Positions 50,999 to 63,387 of a DNA stretch of 64,000 bases are shown one piece after another (within the stretch, counting starts at the first letter, position 1; each line of letters starts with the position of its first letter). Origin of the DNA: Chamaecrista fasciculata (lineage: Eukaryota; Streptophyta; Magnoliopsida; Fabales; Fabaceae). The stretch spans positions 1-64,000 of the forward strand of contig QANZ01019091.1 in NCBI GenBank assembly GCA_003254925.1, given 5' to 3'. The notes under the pieces were generated by a model. It saw only the letters and a list, made by a program, of their open reading frames with translations, was not told the DNA's origin and did not search any database. Position numbers and translations under genes: made by a program.

Positions 50999-53071
50999 TG
51001 TTGGGAATTCTAGGCGCCTAACGCAGCGGAAGCAAATATAAAATTAAAATAAAACACGCCAAGTCCTAAAATTCCCGAACGGATCCGCTAGTAGAATTTA
51101 AAACTTTTAAGATAGTGGTATACCTCACGAGTTTCAATCGGTTGGTTGAACAAGGCGTGTGCAAGGAGCCCACTCTCAGCGTTCTCCCTCTGCCGGTGAT
51201 CCACATGAACAGTTTCTTCGGGCACCAATGTGCTAGCCTTCAGTTCTTTTCTCCAAAAGAACCAGGGACCAATCTACAGTGTATTTGAACTCAAGAACTC
51301 CTTCTTGATTCAAAATCCAAAAGGTGGCGCAATGGAGAATTCCCCACAAGAACTCCTTATTGTCTTTCCTTCTCTCACAAATCCTAATTTTTGGTAACCT
51401 CAAATCGAATTTCCTAACTCCTTAGGCAAATTCGATTTTTCCCTCTCAACTCTTGAGAACCAAAAATTTTCCTCACTTGGAAGCTAGGGTTTTGAACGAG
51501 GCGATTTTTCTATCTCTCTCAACAAGGAGGATGAAAATTGCACAAATGAATTCTCACTCATCCATTAGCACTAGGCGCCTAGCCCTAGGCTATGTATATA
51601 TATATATAATTATATTTAGAGCATTATTATAATTCTAAATCATAATAATATGGCTTCATGACTTGAATTTCAAATTATAATATTACCATAATATTAAATT
51701 TAAATTCAAATCGTAATCTTAGGGAATCAATTGGAAGATCAAATCTCCCTTGGGACCCACCTAAGCATGGCGCCATATTGCTCCAAATTATCCTTGGAAT
51801 TTTATAAATCAAAACCCTTCCTAACTCTTAGGAAGTCATGATTCTCCAAAGATCCTGATTTGAGATCTCATCAAATCTATTTGAATTCAAATCTTTTGAT
51901 ATCTCCATCAAATCTTTTGAATTCAAATTCATAAATTAAATTAATAAAACAATTTTATTAATCTAAAATCATAAAAGAGGCGCCACCCTCATTCTCCAAT
52001 ATTAGGGAATTTTATAATTCAATAATTTCCTAACTCTTAGGAACCTTACCTGAATTATTTTTCATTAATATTTTAATTGTAAATAATTAATCCCCATTAA
52101 TCATTTAACAATTATTATATTTAAATTTGTCTCACAAATTTAAATACTTCACATCTGTAGATCAATTAAGACAAGACATAATGTCCCAGACATTTCCTCT
52201 GTGTCTTAAATCGTGCCACCGGAGTGACCCACGAATTAACCCTAATTCGTGTCCCTTTTAAACGGTGTCCTGTTCCTGCTCGTGTGTGACCTACAAGTCG
52301 TGAGCAGACTCTAGCAAGCCATCACGACTAGCCAAAACACGTGAGTTATCGTTTTTACCAAAACCGACTTAACCTTAGTACCACCTTGTCAAAGACCCTA
52401 TTGTCACACGATATCTTGGTCATGGATTAGGCATAGGAAAGTCATCCATAATCCAAACCTCAACTTTCTCGATTCCCTGAGTAAGCCCCATTTACCAGCG
52501 TGGCCACACATTTTTCCTGGACAGACTCATCAAGGGCGCAAGTTAGATATCTCTCATTTTAACGAGGGACAAAATCCCATTTTGGCCAATCCACATTCCT
52601 CAGCACGACAATCAACCAAACCCGTACTTAGCCCTTATGGCTACCCTGTTACGGGCAACGTTAGACTAAGCCAAAGTCTGACAACTGCAACGCCGGAATA
52701 ATGATGACCTCAGGTCTAAGGCGTCGTGACAGGCGTACAGGAGAGGCAAGTTGATGACTAAACCCATGCAGGACTCTCCGGGTCAGTCAAGCAACTCGTA
52801 ACCCCTTACGTAATTGCACCATGACTCTCGTACCAACATCTAGTGCATGCATCTCTATGCACCGAGGTCATGCTGGTCTTAGTTCATTTCAAGTTCCCAC
52901 TTGAATGAGCGACCAGGGAAGGTTTAGATTAATTATCTCATAATTAATCACGGACTGTTATCATAGTAAACATGCTAATAATATGATAACCATTAATTTA
53001 TCTCCATAAATTAATTAATATGTTCATAACATATTTATAAAATGATTGGCCCTAGGGCACAATCTCCAACA
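50999..53071 (-). mobile_element. Copia solo LTR, minus strand
   Basis: 2,073-bp LTR read on the minus strand from TGTTGGAGATTGTGCCC (53071) to GAATTCCCAACA (50999). Exact duplication GAATT (50994-50998 and 53072-53076). No internal region. Its 3' end (GAATTCCCAACA, with GGCGCCTAG) differs from the others, marking a subfamily shared with the copy at 63388. Confidence 0.94.
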
Positions 53072-53471
53072 GAATTATGATGGGTAATTATTTTAAAGGG
53101 TATGTAATGATTGTGGTGGGTTGAAATAATTGTATTGGTATTTTAAAGTTGTATATGGGTAAAAATGGTAAAAATAAAGGAGGATAAAGGAGTGTTATTT
53201 TGGTGTTAGTAAAGTGGTATGACAAAGGATTGCCTCGAAATTTGTACTAACGAAGAAGTTAATAAAGGAGATTTTTGTAGTTGTATGGTAAAGGAGGTTG
53301 GAGGTGCGAATGTGAGGATCAAAATGTAATTTTGAGTACTGAATTGTAAATTTTTGGGACTAGATTATATAGTTTTCCTGTTTACAGTTTTTTAGTTTTA
53401 TTTTAAAATTTTGATACTACAAAAAATATTACCCATGTATATAATAGAGGAGGGACCAAAATGTTTATTTC

Positions 53472-55674
53472 TGTTGGGAAATCACAGAGCGAGCGCAGCG
53501 GAAAAATTAAAAAAAACCTTTAAATATGCTAACTCTGTGATTCCTTCCAGGATCCACTAATTATATTTATACCAGAAAAGTAAAGATGTTTACCTATATT
53601 TCAATCGGTGACTTGTTGTGTTCGCGAATTTGAGAAGTCCACTCTGAGTGTCCTTCCTCTACCGGTGATCCACACGAGCAGTTTGGCAGATGCCCAGGTG
53701 CTAGCCTCCTTCACTTCTTCCCAAGTGAATATGAGAACTTTATCTACGGTTCTTTAATGATCAAGAACGATTCTTGATCGTCAAGATTGATTGGCGTAAC
53801 TCACACACGAAGATCCTACAATTATATGATGTAGGTCGAACTTTCTCTCTCTAAGAAGAAAATCGACTCTCTCTCTTAAAACTAGGGTTGGCGAATTTTT
53901 GACTCTCAAAAATGCTAACTCACTTGTGTTAGGCGCCTATGCCTAGTGTGTGGGTATTTATAATGTCCTCATTCCTAAATTTAGGCAATTACTAATCTAA
54001 TTAGTAAATCCCTAAAATCTTGAAAATTATAATTTCATTAACATTTGTATATTCAGGGAATCTTGATTTATAATATTACACTAATATTATAATTCAAAAG
54101 GCAATTTGAAATTCACACCTCAAGATCAAATCTTGAAATCAAATCTTGATTGCTCAAATCCCATTAGTTGGAATGAGTCATGAGGAATTGATTTTATAAT
54201 TAAAATATTACTTTAATATCTTAAATCATAAAATTCGAATTGCACATATAATTTAAATTCAAAATGCAAGATCAAATCTTGCTCCCCAAGAATTCAAGAT
54301 ATGCGCCATCCTCATCTTGTTTTAGAGGAATTCCATAACAACCCAAACTCTTAGGTAGTTATAACCAACTTTGTTAATTCCCAACAATATTGAATTAAAA
54401 TATTACCTTAATATCTTTAATTCAAACTTTGAATCTTGAAATCAAAATCATATCTTGAATTCAAATTCAAATCTTGATTTCATTAACAAAACATTTTTAT
54501 TTATTAAATCAATACATATGAGGCGCCACCCTCTCCCTTGTTATCCTAATATTGGAGAATTTAATAAATCAATAATCTCCTAACTTTTAGGAAACTTATT
54601 TAATCTATCATTCCCAAATATTATAAACAAGAATTTAATTATAAATAGATTAATCAAATTAACTATTTATCAATTAATATATTTAAACTTGTCCAACAAA
54701 TTTTAATATCATAAACGTAGATATTATTTAAGACAAGATTTCATGTCCTAAGACATTCAACTATGTCTCAGATTGTGTCACTAAAGTGACTTACGAACTA
54801 ACCCTAATTCGTGTCCCATTACGACATCTTGATCCTGCTCGTGTGTGATCCAGCAGGCCTCACGTGAAGTTGGCAGCAAGTCATCTCTATGACTCGCAAG
54901 TTGAGAGCGGACTCTAGCAAGCCATCACAACTACCCAAAACACGTGAGTTATTGTTTTTACAAAACCGATTTAACCTAAGTAACAACTTGTCATAATCCC
55001 TATTGTCACACGATATTTTGGTCCTGGATAAGGCACGGGAAAGTCATCCTTAATCCAAACCATAACTTTCTCGATTTCTTGAGTTAGTCCTATTTCCCTG
55101 TGTGGCCACACATTCCTTGGACAGACTCATCGAGGGCGCCAATTAAATATATCTCATCTTAATGAGGGACAAAATCCCATTTTGGTCAGCCACATTCCTC
55201 AGCACGGTAAACAACCAAACCCGTACCTAGCCTGTATGGCTACCCTGCTACGGGTAACGTTGGACTAGGCCAAAGTCTGACACCTACAGCGCCGGAATAG
55301 TCAAGACCTCAGGTCTAAGGGCATCGTGACAGGTGTACAGGAGAGACTCACTTATGACTAAACCCATGTAGGACTCTCCAGGTCGGTCCAGCAACTTGTA
55401 ACACCTTACTTATTGCACCATGACTCTCGTAAAGCATCTAGTGCATGTATCACTATACACCGAGCTTATGCTAGTCTTGGTTCATTCTCGCTCCCACGAG
55501 AATAATCGACCAGCGACAGTTTAGATTAATTATCTCATAATTAATCAAGGACGCTATCATAGTAAACATGCTAATAATATGATAACAACATAATTTATCA
55601 TCTATAAATTAATCAAAACAGTATGTTCAAAACATTCTCATAAAATGATTGGCCCTACGACACAATCTCCAACA
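53472..55674 (-). mobile_element. Copia solo LTR, minus strand
   Basis: 2,203-bp LTR read on the minus strand from TGTTGGAGATTGTG (55674) to GATTTCCCAACA (53472). The flanks are ATTTC and ATTTT, a 5-bp duplication with one mismatch, suggesting an older insertion. No internal region. Confidence 0.9.
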
Positions 55675-55949
55675 ATTTTCTAGGGTATGAATTATGTATT
55701 TTTCTAAATTTTGTTCTTCAGTAGTTGCAGAACCAAAAATATTAGTCATATATATATATATACTGAATGATAGACCAATATGTATATTTTTTTATATGAA
55801 TTATACATTTTTTTTTCAATAGTGTATAGTACAAAAAATATTATTTATACATATACGAGAAGAGTGACCTGATCATAGGCCAAATAATTAGGAGGCCCAA
55901 CAGACCCCGCACAAAAGAAGAAAGGTGAACCGGTCTATACTGAAAATAG

Positions 55950-57263
55950 ACTAGAAAGAGTCATCCATCGAGGAGAAATGGGTTGAACCCATAATCTTCA
56001 CTGACGACGAGTTATGGGAAGTAAACCGAGACTATGATGACCCCATGGTGATCACTGCCCAGATTGGCAACTTCATAGTAGAACGAATCATGGTGGATCA
56101 AGGCTCTTCTGCAGACTTCATGTACAAGCGATGTTTCGACCAGTTGGGCATCCCCATGGAAGACTTGAAGGACCATTATGGAAGCCTGATAGGCTTTACG
56201 GGAGATCAGATCCCTGCCATTGGAAAAATCGATTTAAGACTCACAGTGGGAGAACACCCTAGAGTAACCAGCAACACCATTGAATTCATAGTAGTGCAGG
56301 CTCCCTCAGCATACAACGCCCTCCTAGGACGCCCATCTTTGAACAAGATGAGAGTAGTAATATCTACTGCACATCTGCGGATGAAGTTCCCAACTCCCCA
56401 AGGGGTAGGGCAGGCGAGAACTAACTAGAAAACAGCAAGACAATGCTATGCGGTGAGCCTCGAGAAGACTAATGAGGAAGAACGAAAAAGAAAGACGAGA
56501 ACTCCCAAAACGGATGACAACGCTAAAGAAGCGGTGGACCCTGAAGTCCTGAACTGTGAGGTAGAGGATTTCAGAGATGAGATTGAGGCACAGAGACCTA
56601 AGCCGATGGGGGATTTAGAAATCATCCAGCTAGGAGATGATGCAGAGAAAACTGTGCAAATCAACATGCTATTGCACGAAGTTGAAAAGGACGAACTCAT
56701 TCAGCTCCTGAAGGCGTCCTCAGATGTCTTCGCCTGACGTCCTGCTGATATGCCAGGAATCGATCCAAAACTCATCTGTCATAGCCCCAACACAGATGGA
56801 AGGCCTGGAGTTATCCAGCGAAAGCGCTTGTTCGGACAGGAGCGCCAAACGACAATCAAGGAGGAAGTTAGCAAACTCTTAGCTACAGGTTTCATCAGAG
56901 AAACCAAATATCCTGAGTGGCTTTCCAACGTGGTGTTGGTCAAGAAAGCCAATGGCAAATGGAGAATGTGTGTGGACTTCACCGACCTGAATAAGGCTTG
57001 CACGAAAGACCACTATCCATTGCCTAACATCGACAAACTAGTGGATGGGACCTGTGGTCATCAAACCATGAGCTTTCTGGACACCTTCAGTGGCTACAAC
57101 CAGATCAAAATGAACCCTGAGGACGCCGAGAAAACGTCCTTCATCACCGAGCTCGGGACGTACTGTTACACAGTGATGCCCTTCGGGTTGAAAAACGCAG
57201 GTGCTACTTACCGGAGAATGATGGATCTTTTCTTCAAAGATTACATCGGGAAGAACCTAGAGG
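55950..57263 (+). pseudogene. Ty3/gypsy protease and reverse transcriptase remnant
   Basis: One frame is open across the region except for two nonsense codons (about 56426 and 56735). The protease has the active-site motif VDQGSSADFMY and the downstream ALLGRPSLNKM. RT motifs are KWRMCVDFTDLNKACTKDHY, MSFLDTFSGYNQIKM and YTVMPFGLKNAGATY. The RT stops just before the catalytic YIDDM-type box, where the sequence switches to antisense-ORF sequence. There is no RNase H or integrase. Protease and RT sequences are typical of plant Tat-type gypsy. Confidence 0.88.
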
Positions 57264-58042
57264 TAGTCCACACCAAAGAGCCAGGTGTAGTACTCTTTCA
57301 CCATGTCGCTTGTCAGGTCCAAGAACGCCTTCTGTACCTTCTCATTGGGTCTCTGACGACGACAATCAACTACGGGACGCGCGTTCCTAATAACTTCAGC
57401 CCTATCGGGACCACATGGCGCTGTCTCAGCACCCTTAACCCAGGGAACGTTGGCCAACTTGGAGTTTTGGCAAAGGAACCACTCTGGGTAAGCTTGGAAA
57501 TCAACTTCCTCACCATAGATTGCTTGCTGAGGATTGCCATCCCCTATGGACGCCCAGACAGGAACATCAGCACCGCCCGCGTCCTCGGGTATAGACGACT
57601 CCTCATCCATGGACGCCGACCCCGCGGCAGGAGATAACATCTCGCAAATTTCCGTCGACGTGGATGAGGAAGAAGCAGCGATCATCCGTTCAGACTCTCT
57701 CGGAACATGGGATGAGGACGCCACAACATCACTGTCCCTCCTTTCCATGGGAGACGCGAACCTCGTCGGCGCTGATGGTTCAGGAATTGAGTTATGTGGC
57801 GTTGACGCGCCAGGCGCTCTCCCATTGTTTCCAGCTGCTGAGGGAACATGACAGTAATAACCCATTTTATGAAGAACTCTCCTCCATTCACCAGCAAAAA
57901 GGGGGGAAACGCCCTCAGGAAACAAATTATCGTTTGGGAAAATGACTCTCAACGGTTGTGGTTGATCACCAAACTGAAACCAAAATTCAAAAGATGAAGA
58001 GGAAGGAGAAGGGTTAGAAAACTTACAGTCATCAAAATCCAT
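57264..58042 (-). pseudogene. Gypsy antisense ORF, third copy (N-terminal 260 residues)
   Basis: Starts at 58042 (MDFDDCKFSN); the frame is open upstream, but this ATG matches the other copies. It is uninterrupted over about 260 codons: serine-rich start, FPNDNLFPEGVSPLFAGEWRR, acidic/serine linker, then QAYPEWFLCQNSKLANVPW and VKEYYTWLFGVDYL. It is cut at 57263 by the fusion to RT. It is the best-preserved copy of the N-terminal half and shows that the stop near 8730 in the left copy is a mutation. Confidence 0.8.
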
Positions 58043-58436
58043 GTTGCTGGCGAATCGAAGGATAATTCCGGAGAAAAAGGCTTGAAGAAGTTGAAGAACA
58101 CTGCGAAGAACGCGAAGAACACGATGAGTAACATTCAAGTGAAAACCCAGAAATCAAACCTGAAATAGTAGGTGACAATGTCGAATCACTCACCCGACGA
58201 CGGTAAGCACAGTTGTCGGAGCAAAGCAGCGGCGGCAATACGCTGTGTGGCTTCGCAAAGGAGCAGTCCCGGCAAGAAATCTCTCGCGAGCACATGGAGA
58301 GTAAGGAGGAAAGAGGAGTTTTTGAAAGTTAAAATGACGAAGTGACGGAAAATGGCGGTTTTTAGAAAAACCTTTGCGAAAACAGAAACGACGCATTGAA
58401 TGCGCCCCTCTCGGTCCACGTTCCGCCATCATGGTC
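58043..58436 (-). promoter_or_regulatory. Upstream region of third antisense ORF
   Basis: Retains the conserved GCATTGAATGCGCCCCTCTC block near 58392, as in the left element. The element ends before the position where the G-box would be. Assignment as a promoter is inference. Confidence 0.4.
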
Positions 58437-59131
58437 GAATGAGACAACAAAAAATATTACCCATATACTCAAAACAGAAGACGCTAAATTCTAACAAACA
58501 ACAAAAAATATTATTAAAGTTTTGGGAATTGAATTATATTTTTTTTTCTATTTTGAATTTTGTTTTTATATTTTTACACTTCAAAAAANCCATATATATA
58601 CAGAATGATGGACCAATATGTATATTTTTTACACTTCAAAAAATATTACTTATATATATACTGGAGAAAGGACCAAATTGTAAAGTCTTGGGGAATGAAT
58701 TATATATTTTTTCCCATTACTGTTTTTTAAATATGTTTATAAATTTTTAAACCACAAAAATATTACCCATATATATACAGTAGGAGGGATCAAAACCTAT
58801 ATTTTTGGGGTCTTGATTATATATTTAACTCATTGATCTAAATGTAAATAACATGGACTTAATCATTTTATTTTAAATTTTTACTCTAAAAAATATTATT
58901 AAATAATTGAAAAATAGAGGAAGGAATACGAATATATCAAAAATTATAGGCCAAAGTCCTATTTTGGTCCCTNAGTAAAAAGTAGGTAATTATAGGTAGT
59001 TGAATAGGGATATGTTAGTAATTTGAGAAGATAAAAGAGAGATAAAGGAGAAAAATAAAGGAGGGGAAGATAGTTGTGAAACAAACAAGATTTTTTACTG
59101 TAGCTCTGGTATTAAAGGAGTATTTCGAGAT

Positions 59132-59617
59132 TGTTGGATTTTGTGGGCTAAATATCCGCCCATGTGGGAGTCCAATTGAGTTACGGGTTAACTCATTGGA
59201 ATGTGGGTTATTCTAATTAAGTCCCACATCGGATAGTTAGTAGTTGGGAGCTTTCCCATTTTCCTATAAATAGGAGTGATTCCCTATCATTCAAGTTGCT
59301 CAATTCCATGAGTTGGAAAGGGGGCTCTCATATTAAGAGAACCCACATAGTATTATTTTCTTCTCTCTTAGAGTTCTTCTTCCGCGATCAATCATGGAAA
59401 CATGGCTCTCCCTCTAGTAGGTAGTCTCATCGTTTGGTGGAGTTCGTGATGTGGAGATCAACGTTTGGATATCAGTCTTGGTGGAGCAGAGCCAATAGCA
59501 AGATCGAGAATATTAGCGATGGCGTCCAGGTTAGTAAGTTCCGCATTGAGTTTTTATTCATGCCTGGATTTATAATTATGATTCGGGTTTCGGTTCTTGG
59601 GGATCCAAAATCCTTCA
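59132..59617 (+). mobile_element. Copia 5' LTR (second family)
   Basis: 486-bp LTR from TGTTGGATTTTGTGGG to TCCTTCA, followed at 59619 by TGGTATCAGAGCCTGG, the initiator tRNA-Met primer-binding site. GTCCCACATCGG and CCTATAAATAGGAG lie upstream of the presumed start site. Confidence 0.88.
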
Positions 59618-62600
59618 TTGGTATCAGAGCCTGGTTTATGCTAGTGCTCTGTTCTCCAGGAATTTGTGATTCCAAAAATTTTGTAGGGATATAGTTATCC
59701 CTTTCCCAAATTAATTTTTTTGTTTATGTAAATATGAGTTATTTATGTATAGTTGTTCTCCTATTCCCTAAATTGTTTTAGGGATAGATAATATATAAAG
59801 TGTATATTTATCCTCTGCATGTGATTAGATTTTGTATTTATTTAAAACTTAGGAACATGTATAGGTTCCATGATAATATTCATGTTTTTTATGAACTTCG
59901 GAATACGTCTAGGTTCCCAGTTTTAATATTTGTTGTTATCACTGATTTAATCTTTGTGATAGGTCAAAAGTTTTAAATATGGTGTTTAGGTATCTTTTTC
60001 AGATAAGATATTGTCAAATCTTTTGGAATTTGAAATTTAAATGCGTTTTTTAAATTTTCTGAAATTCAAAATTGATTTGAACCTGAAATGAGGAGATTTG
60101 CCTTGATTCTCTAGAGATATTTGGACCCGAATATTAATTATTAAAATAATCAGTTTATTAAATAACTAATATAAAATAATAAATAAAAAAAAAGGTGGGG
60201 ACGGACATTGTTGACTTCGGCCACCGGAGCCACCTTATACCACCGTCAGGGGTGGCCTACGGCGGCCGGCGACGCCGTGAACCACCGTGAACGATGGTCG
60301 GCAAGAGGTGGTCCGGCGGATTTCTCCGCTGTGTACCACCGCTAGTGGTGGTAGACAGGCAGATGTCCGGTGATCGTCATCGCCGTGTGTGGCGGCGGCG
60401 GCAGTCGTTGGCCGCCAAACTCCAGTGCCGGCGATGGTAATTTTCTGCCAGAGTTGACCGGCTGGTTTGGTCAACGGTCAATAGTTGACTGTTGACTTTT
60501 GGAGTTAAATTTCCGTCGCGCATAACTTCTTTGTTTTAGCTCTGTTATCGACGACCTTTAGGTCGTTTTTCTCGATTTTTTGAGACAAATCCAAATATGG
60601 GGAGAAACTAGGGCAAATCAGAGTCTAAGGAGAGGCATATGGCTATCTCTTAACTCACTCACATACACAACGGGAGAAAGGATTTAAATGGTATGCGACT
60701 GTTTGAATCAGGTTAAGCGTTTCACTCAAGTTGGAGTTTGGGGTAGTTTATGGTAGATCCATAACCTCAAAAAGCAAATGCTTATCCACAAGGGATTTTA
60801 AATGGTATACGACCATTTAAATTGTTGTAAGCATTGTAGTCAAGTGGGAGTTCGTGGTCAAGCATGTGGCAAACTCCGATGGCCTTCTTAAATGCTTACC
60901 TAGTGGGAATCCAAAAGGGATTATGAATAGTACATGACTGTTCTTTGAAAATTGACGAGTCATGCATAGAAAGGTATACATATATTAGTTCTCTATATTA
61001 TGAGGGTGATTGACCCCACTTCTTGAATGCAGAGATTGTCTATATTTATACTCGTCTTGCGTTGATTATAATTTTCAATAATCATGTGTTGTGTAATATA
61101 GAATTGTGTAAATGTTAGCGTTTAGGATTGGCTGATAGTGAAACTACAAAACCTATAGTTGTGGATCTTCATCAAGGAGAGAAACAAAATAGTGTAGTGG
61201 GATTAGTTATGACATTTAGGAAAGTACAATTCCTATTAAGAGAAGGTATTGGAAATCTTGGGGTATGTCATAAAATAGCCTGGTGGTGATGCTCGGAATA
61301 CGTTACTTTGTAGCACCTTTGAATGACGTTGTGTCAATTAAAATACCATACCACCTTAAAGACGATGTAGATCACATTAGAAAGACCAGTTTGGTGACAA
61401 TGTGGCCATCAAACTAAGGCAACTTACAATCAAGTTTGATGTCTCTAAGATGCGCTCTAACAAGAGAATTGAGACGCATCAAAGGGAGAAAACAAACAAG
61501 ATATGGGAGTATGTGCCAGCTTGAAAACTCCCAACTAGTAAGTAGTAAGTTCAAACTATTCTTAGATCTCTTCCCACCTCTTGGGAGCGCGTGTAGGTTA
61601 TTTCGACCTCCATTGATATCATTAAATTTCTTGGATTTGATGATATCAAACACTGCAAGGTGCTAAAGGATTAGTGACATACGGTTGCAAAATCCATCAA
61701 GCATGTAGTCTAAGTGGCTTATGCTTCTTGGAGCACAAGGCTCCAAGAAGAAGGATTATGGGTCTAAGAGATGTGGTGTTAGGAAGAGAAAGGCTGAGTG
61801 TAAGGTAAGTAGCCTCGGTTCTAAAGAGAAGCAAGGGAGGAAAGGAGGTTTTGACCAAGGTCAAATTGTGTTTGTGTCAAAAGGACATTACACGCAAAAT
61901 AGTTTGCGATGAATTTTCCTCTCACCCATGAGCATTAGTTCATGGAGTTCTGTCTTCTGCCCAGTGGGAGCAGAAGTATCCTTGAGAGAACAAAGCATCA
62001 ATAAAGTAATGGAGTTAGGCACCTACAAACTCAAGTTGCGTAGCGGCCACTCTTTGTCTTTATATATGCTATGTGTTCAAGATACTGAGCGGTTCTCGTT
62101 GCGTGCTATCTCTTCGAGAGAACTTAGGGCTTAGTGTGATCTGCATGTTCATCATGACTCTATAGTGTTAGGTTTTGATTTTATGATAATGGTTGTGTTG
62201 TGATACACCTTGAATTACATTCACGTAGTTCAAATGGTTGTTTTATTATATCTTCTTTTGTGGTTGATATACATGTTTAGAACATGCGTGTAAGATGAGT
62301 TTACTTATTGGCGGAGGCGAATTTGTGAGGACAAGCTTCCTATGCTAATTTGTAAGCATTGCCTTACCGATAAAGCAACTTGAAAATCATTAATTCATGA
62401 AATCAAAAGTTCTGTCTTCATCAAATTAGTCCACATGGACATCAGTAGTCTGACGAGCATGTGAGGGCCAAGGCAAAGGGCCTTGTATTTTCTCACTATT
62501 GTGTAATGAAAATGGAATAGTTGAATAGCTAACCATTCCATATACTCTATAGCAAATGGGTTGCTTTAGGAGTAGGTTAAGTTGATATGGCTTAGGTGGA

Positions 62601-63031
62601 CATCCCCATCGGGGTGAAGTCTTACCAAAATTTAACCATTTGCCCTCTGATTTTGTTAGTATGATTCCTTAAAAGTACTAGTTACGTAAAAGACCTTATT
62701 AGAGTATGCTAAGACCATGAGGGTTTATAGTACACTTGATCCTTCCCAGTAGTGTGGGAAACTTGTCCTTAGAGGCAAATAGCTTATCTCGTTGAGATAG
62801 CTTGGTCACTCAAAAGGATACGTCTTCATTAGCCAGGATGAAGACACTAGAGTCACAGAATTTGAGTATAAGAATGTAACGTTCCTTCAGACTAACTTTT
62901 CTATTAAGGGAGATGGATTTTAGAATGTGCACCTCCGTTAAGAGGAGGAGGATCAACAACACACCAAGAGAATTATAGACGCACCTCTAGTTGTCACGTC
63001 TTCATTTTGGGAGTGATGCTTACGTGAAGCA
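59618..63031 (+). pseudogene. Decayed copia internal region: leader, gag, protease, integrase
   Basis: A long leader (59632-61380) includes a GC-rich patch at 60190-60480. Then gag: KLRQLTIKFDVSKMRSNKR and, after stops, LRSLPTSWERV (about 61400-61600). A basic linker SKKKDYGSKRCGVRKRK lies near 61740. A protease/pre-integrase-like stretch reads LGTYKLKLRSGHSLSLY near 62010-62060. An integrase C-terminal remnant reads GYVFISQDEDTRVTEF near 62818-62865, then NVTFLQTNFSIKGDGF. Many stops and frameshifts. RT is not present before the next LTR. Confidence 0.75.
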
Positions 63032-63387
63032 TGATGGGGATTGTGCCCTAGTGCCAATCATTTTATGTGTATGAACATATTGTTTGACTGATTTATGGAT
63101 GATAAATTGTGTCGTTATCATATTATTAGCATGTTTACTGTGATAACAATCCGTGATTAATTATGTGATAATTATTCTAAACTGTGCCTGGTCGATTATT
63201 CACGTGGGAACGTGAATGAACTAAGACCAGCATGACTTCGGTGTATAGAGAGGCACGCATGTGATGCCTCTCGAGAGTCATGGTGCAATTATGTAAAGGG
63301 TTACATGTTGCTGGATCGACCCGGAGAGTCCTGCATGGGTTTAGTCATGAGCTAGCCTCTCCTGTACACCTGTCACGATGCCCTTAG
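63032..63387 (+). mobile_element. Copia LTR, 5' part
   Basis: Begins TGATGGGGATTGTGCCC and follows the long-LTR family for 356 bp. It then breaks at CTTAG, where another LTR starts. The rest lies beyond the window. Confidence 0.88.

Larger units (their letters stand above)
55868..58436. mobile_element. Rearranged gypsy element (third copy)
   Basis: Begins with a short LTR-like piece (ATAATTAGGAGGCCCAA at about 55887-55903, as in the LTR at 9891-10530). It then passes abruptly to pol (plus strand) and finally to the antisense ORF and its upstream region (minus strand), ending near 58436. No full LTR or target duplication is visible. It sits inside the minisatellite-like array. Confidence 0.75.
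53400..58800. repeat. Diverged minisatellite-like units, interrupted by insertions
   Basis: Units of roughly 100 bp share 'AAAAATATTACCCATATATA', a GGACCAAAATGT-type box and a TTGGGAATGAATTATAT-type box. Examples lie near 53418-53465, 55733-55850, 58445-58560 and 58580-58800. The array is interrupted by the LTR at 53472-55674 and by the gypsy fragment at 55868-58436. Single ambiguous bases occur at 58589 and, beyond the array, at 58973. Confidence 0.6.

Noticed and set aside
56750-57637. 295-codon plus-strand ORF
   Set aside because: Only its first 170 or so codons are RT. The rest is the complement of the antisense ORF across a deletion junction.
57534-57851. Plus-strand ORF opposite the antisense ORF
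   Set aside because: Shadow of the conserved minus-strand frame; no family motifs.
60235-60474. 79-codon minus-strand ORF in GC-rich patch
   Set aside because: Low-complexity frame within a copia leader, no start context or homology; composition explains it.
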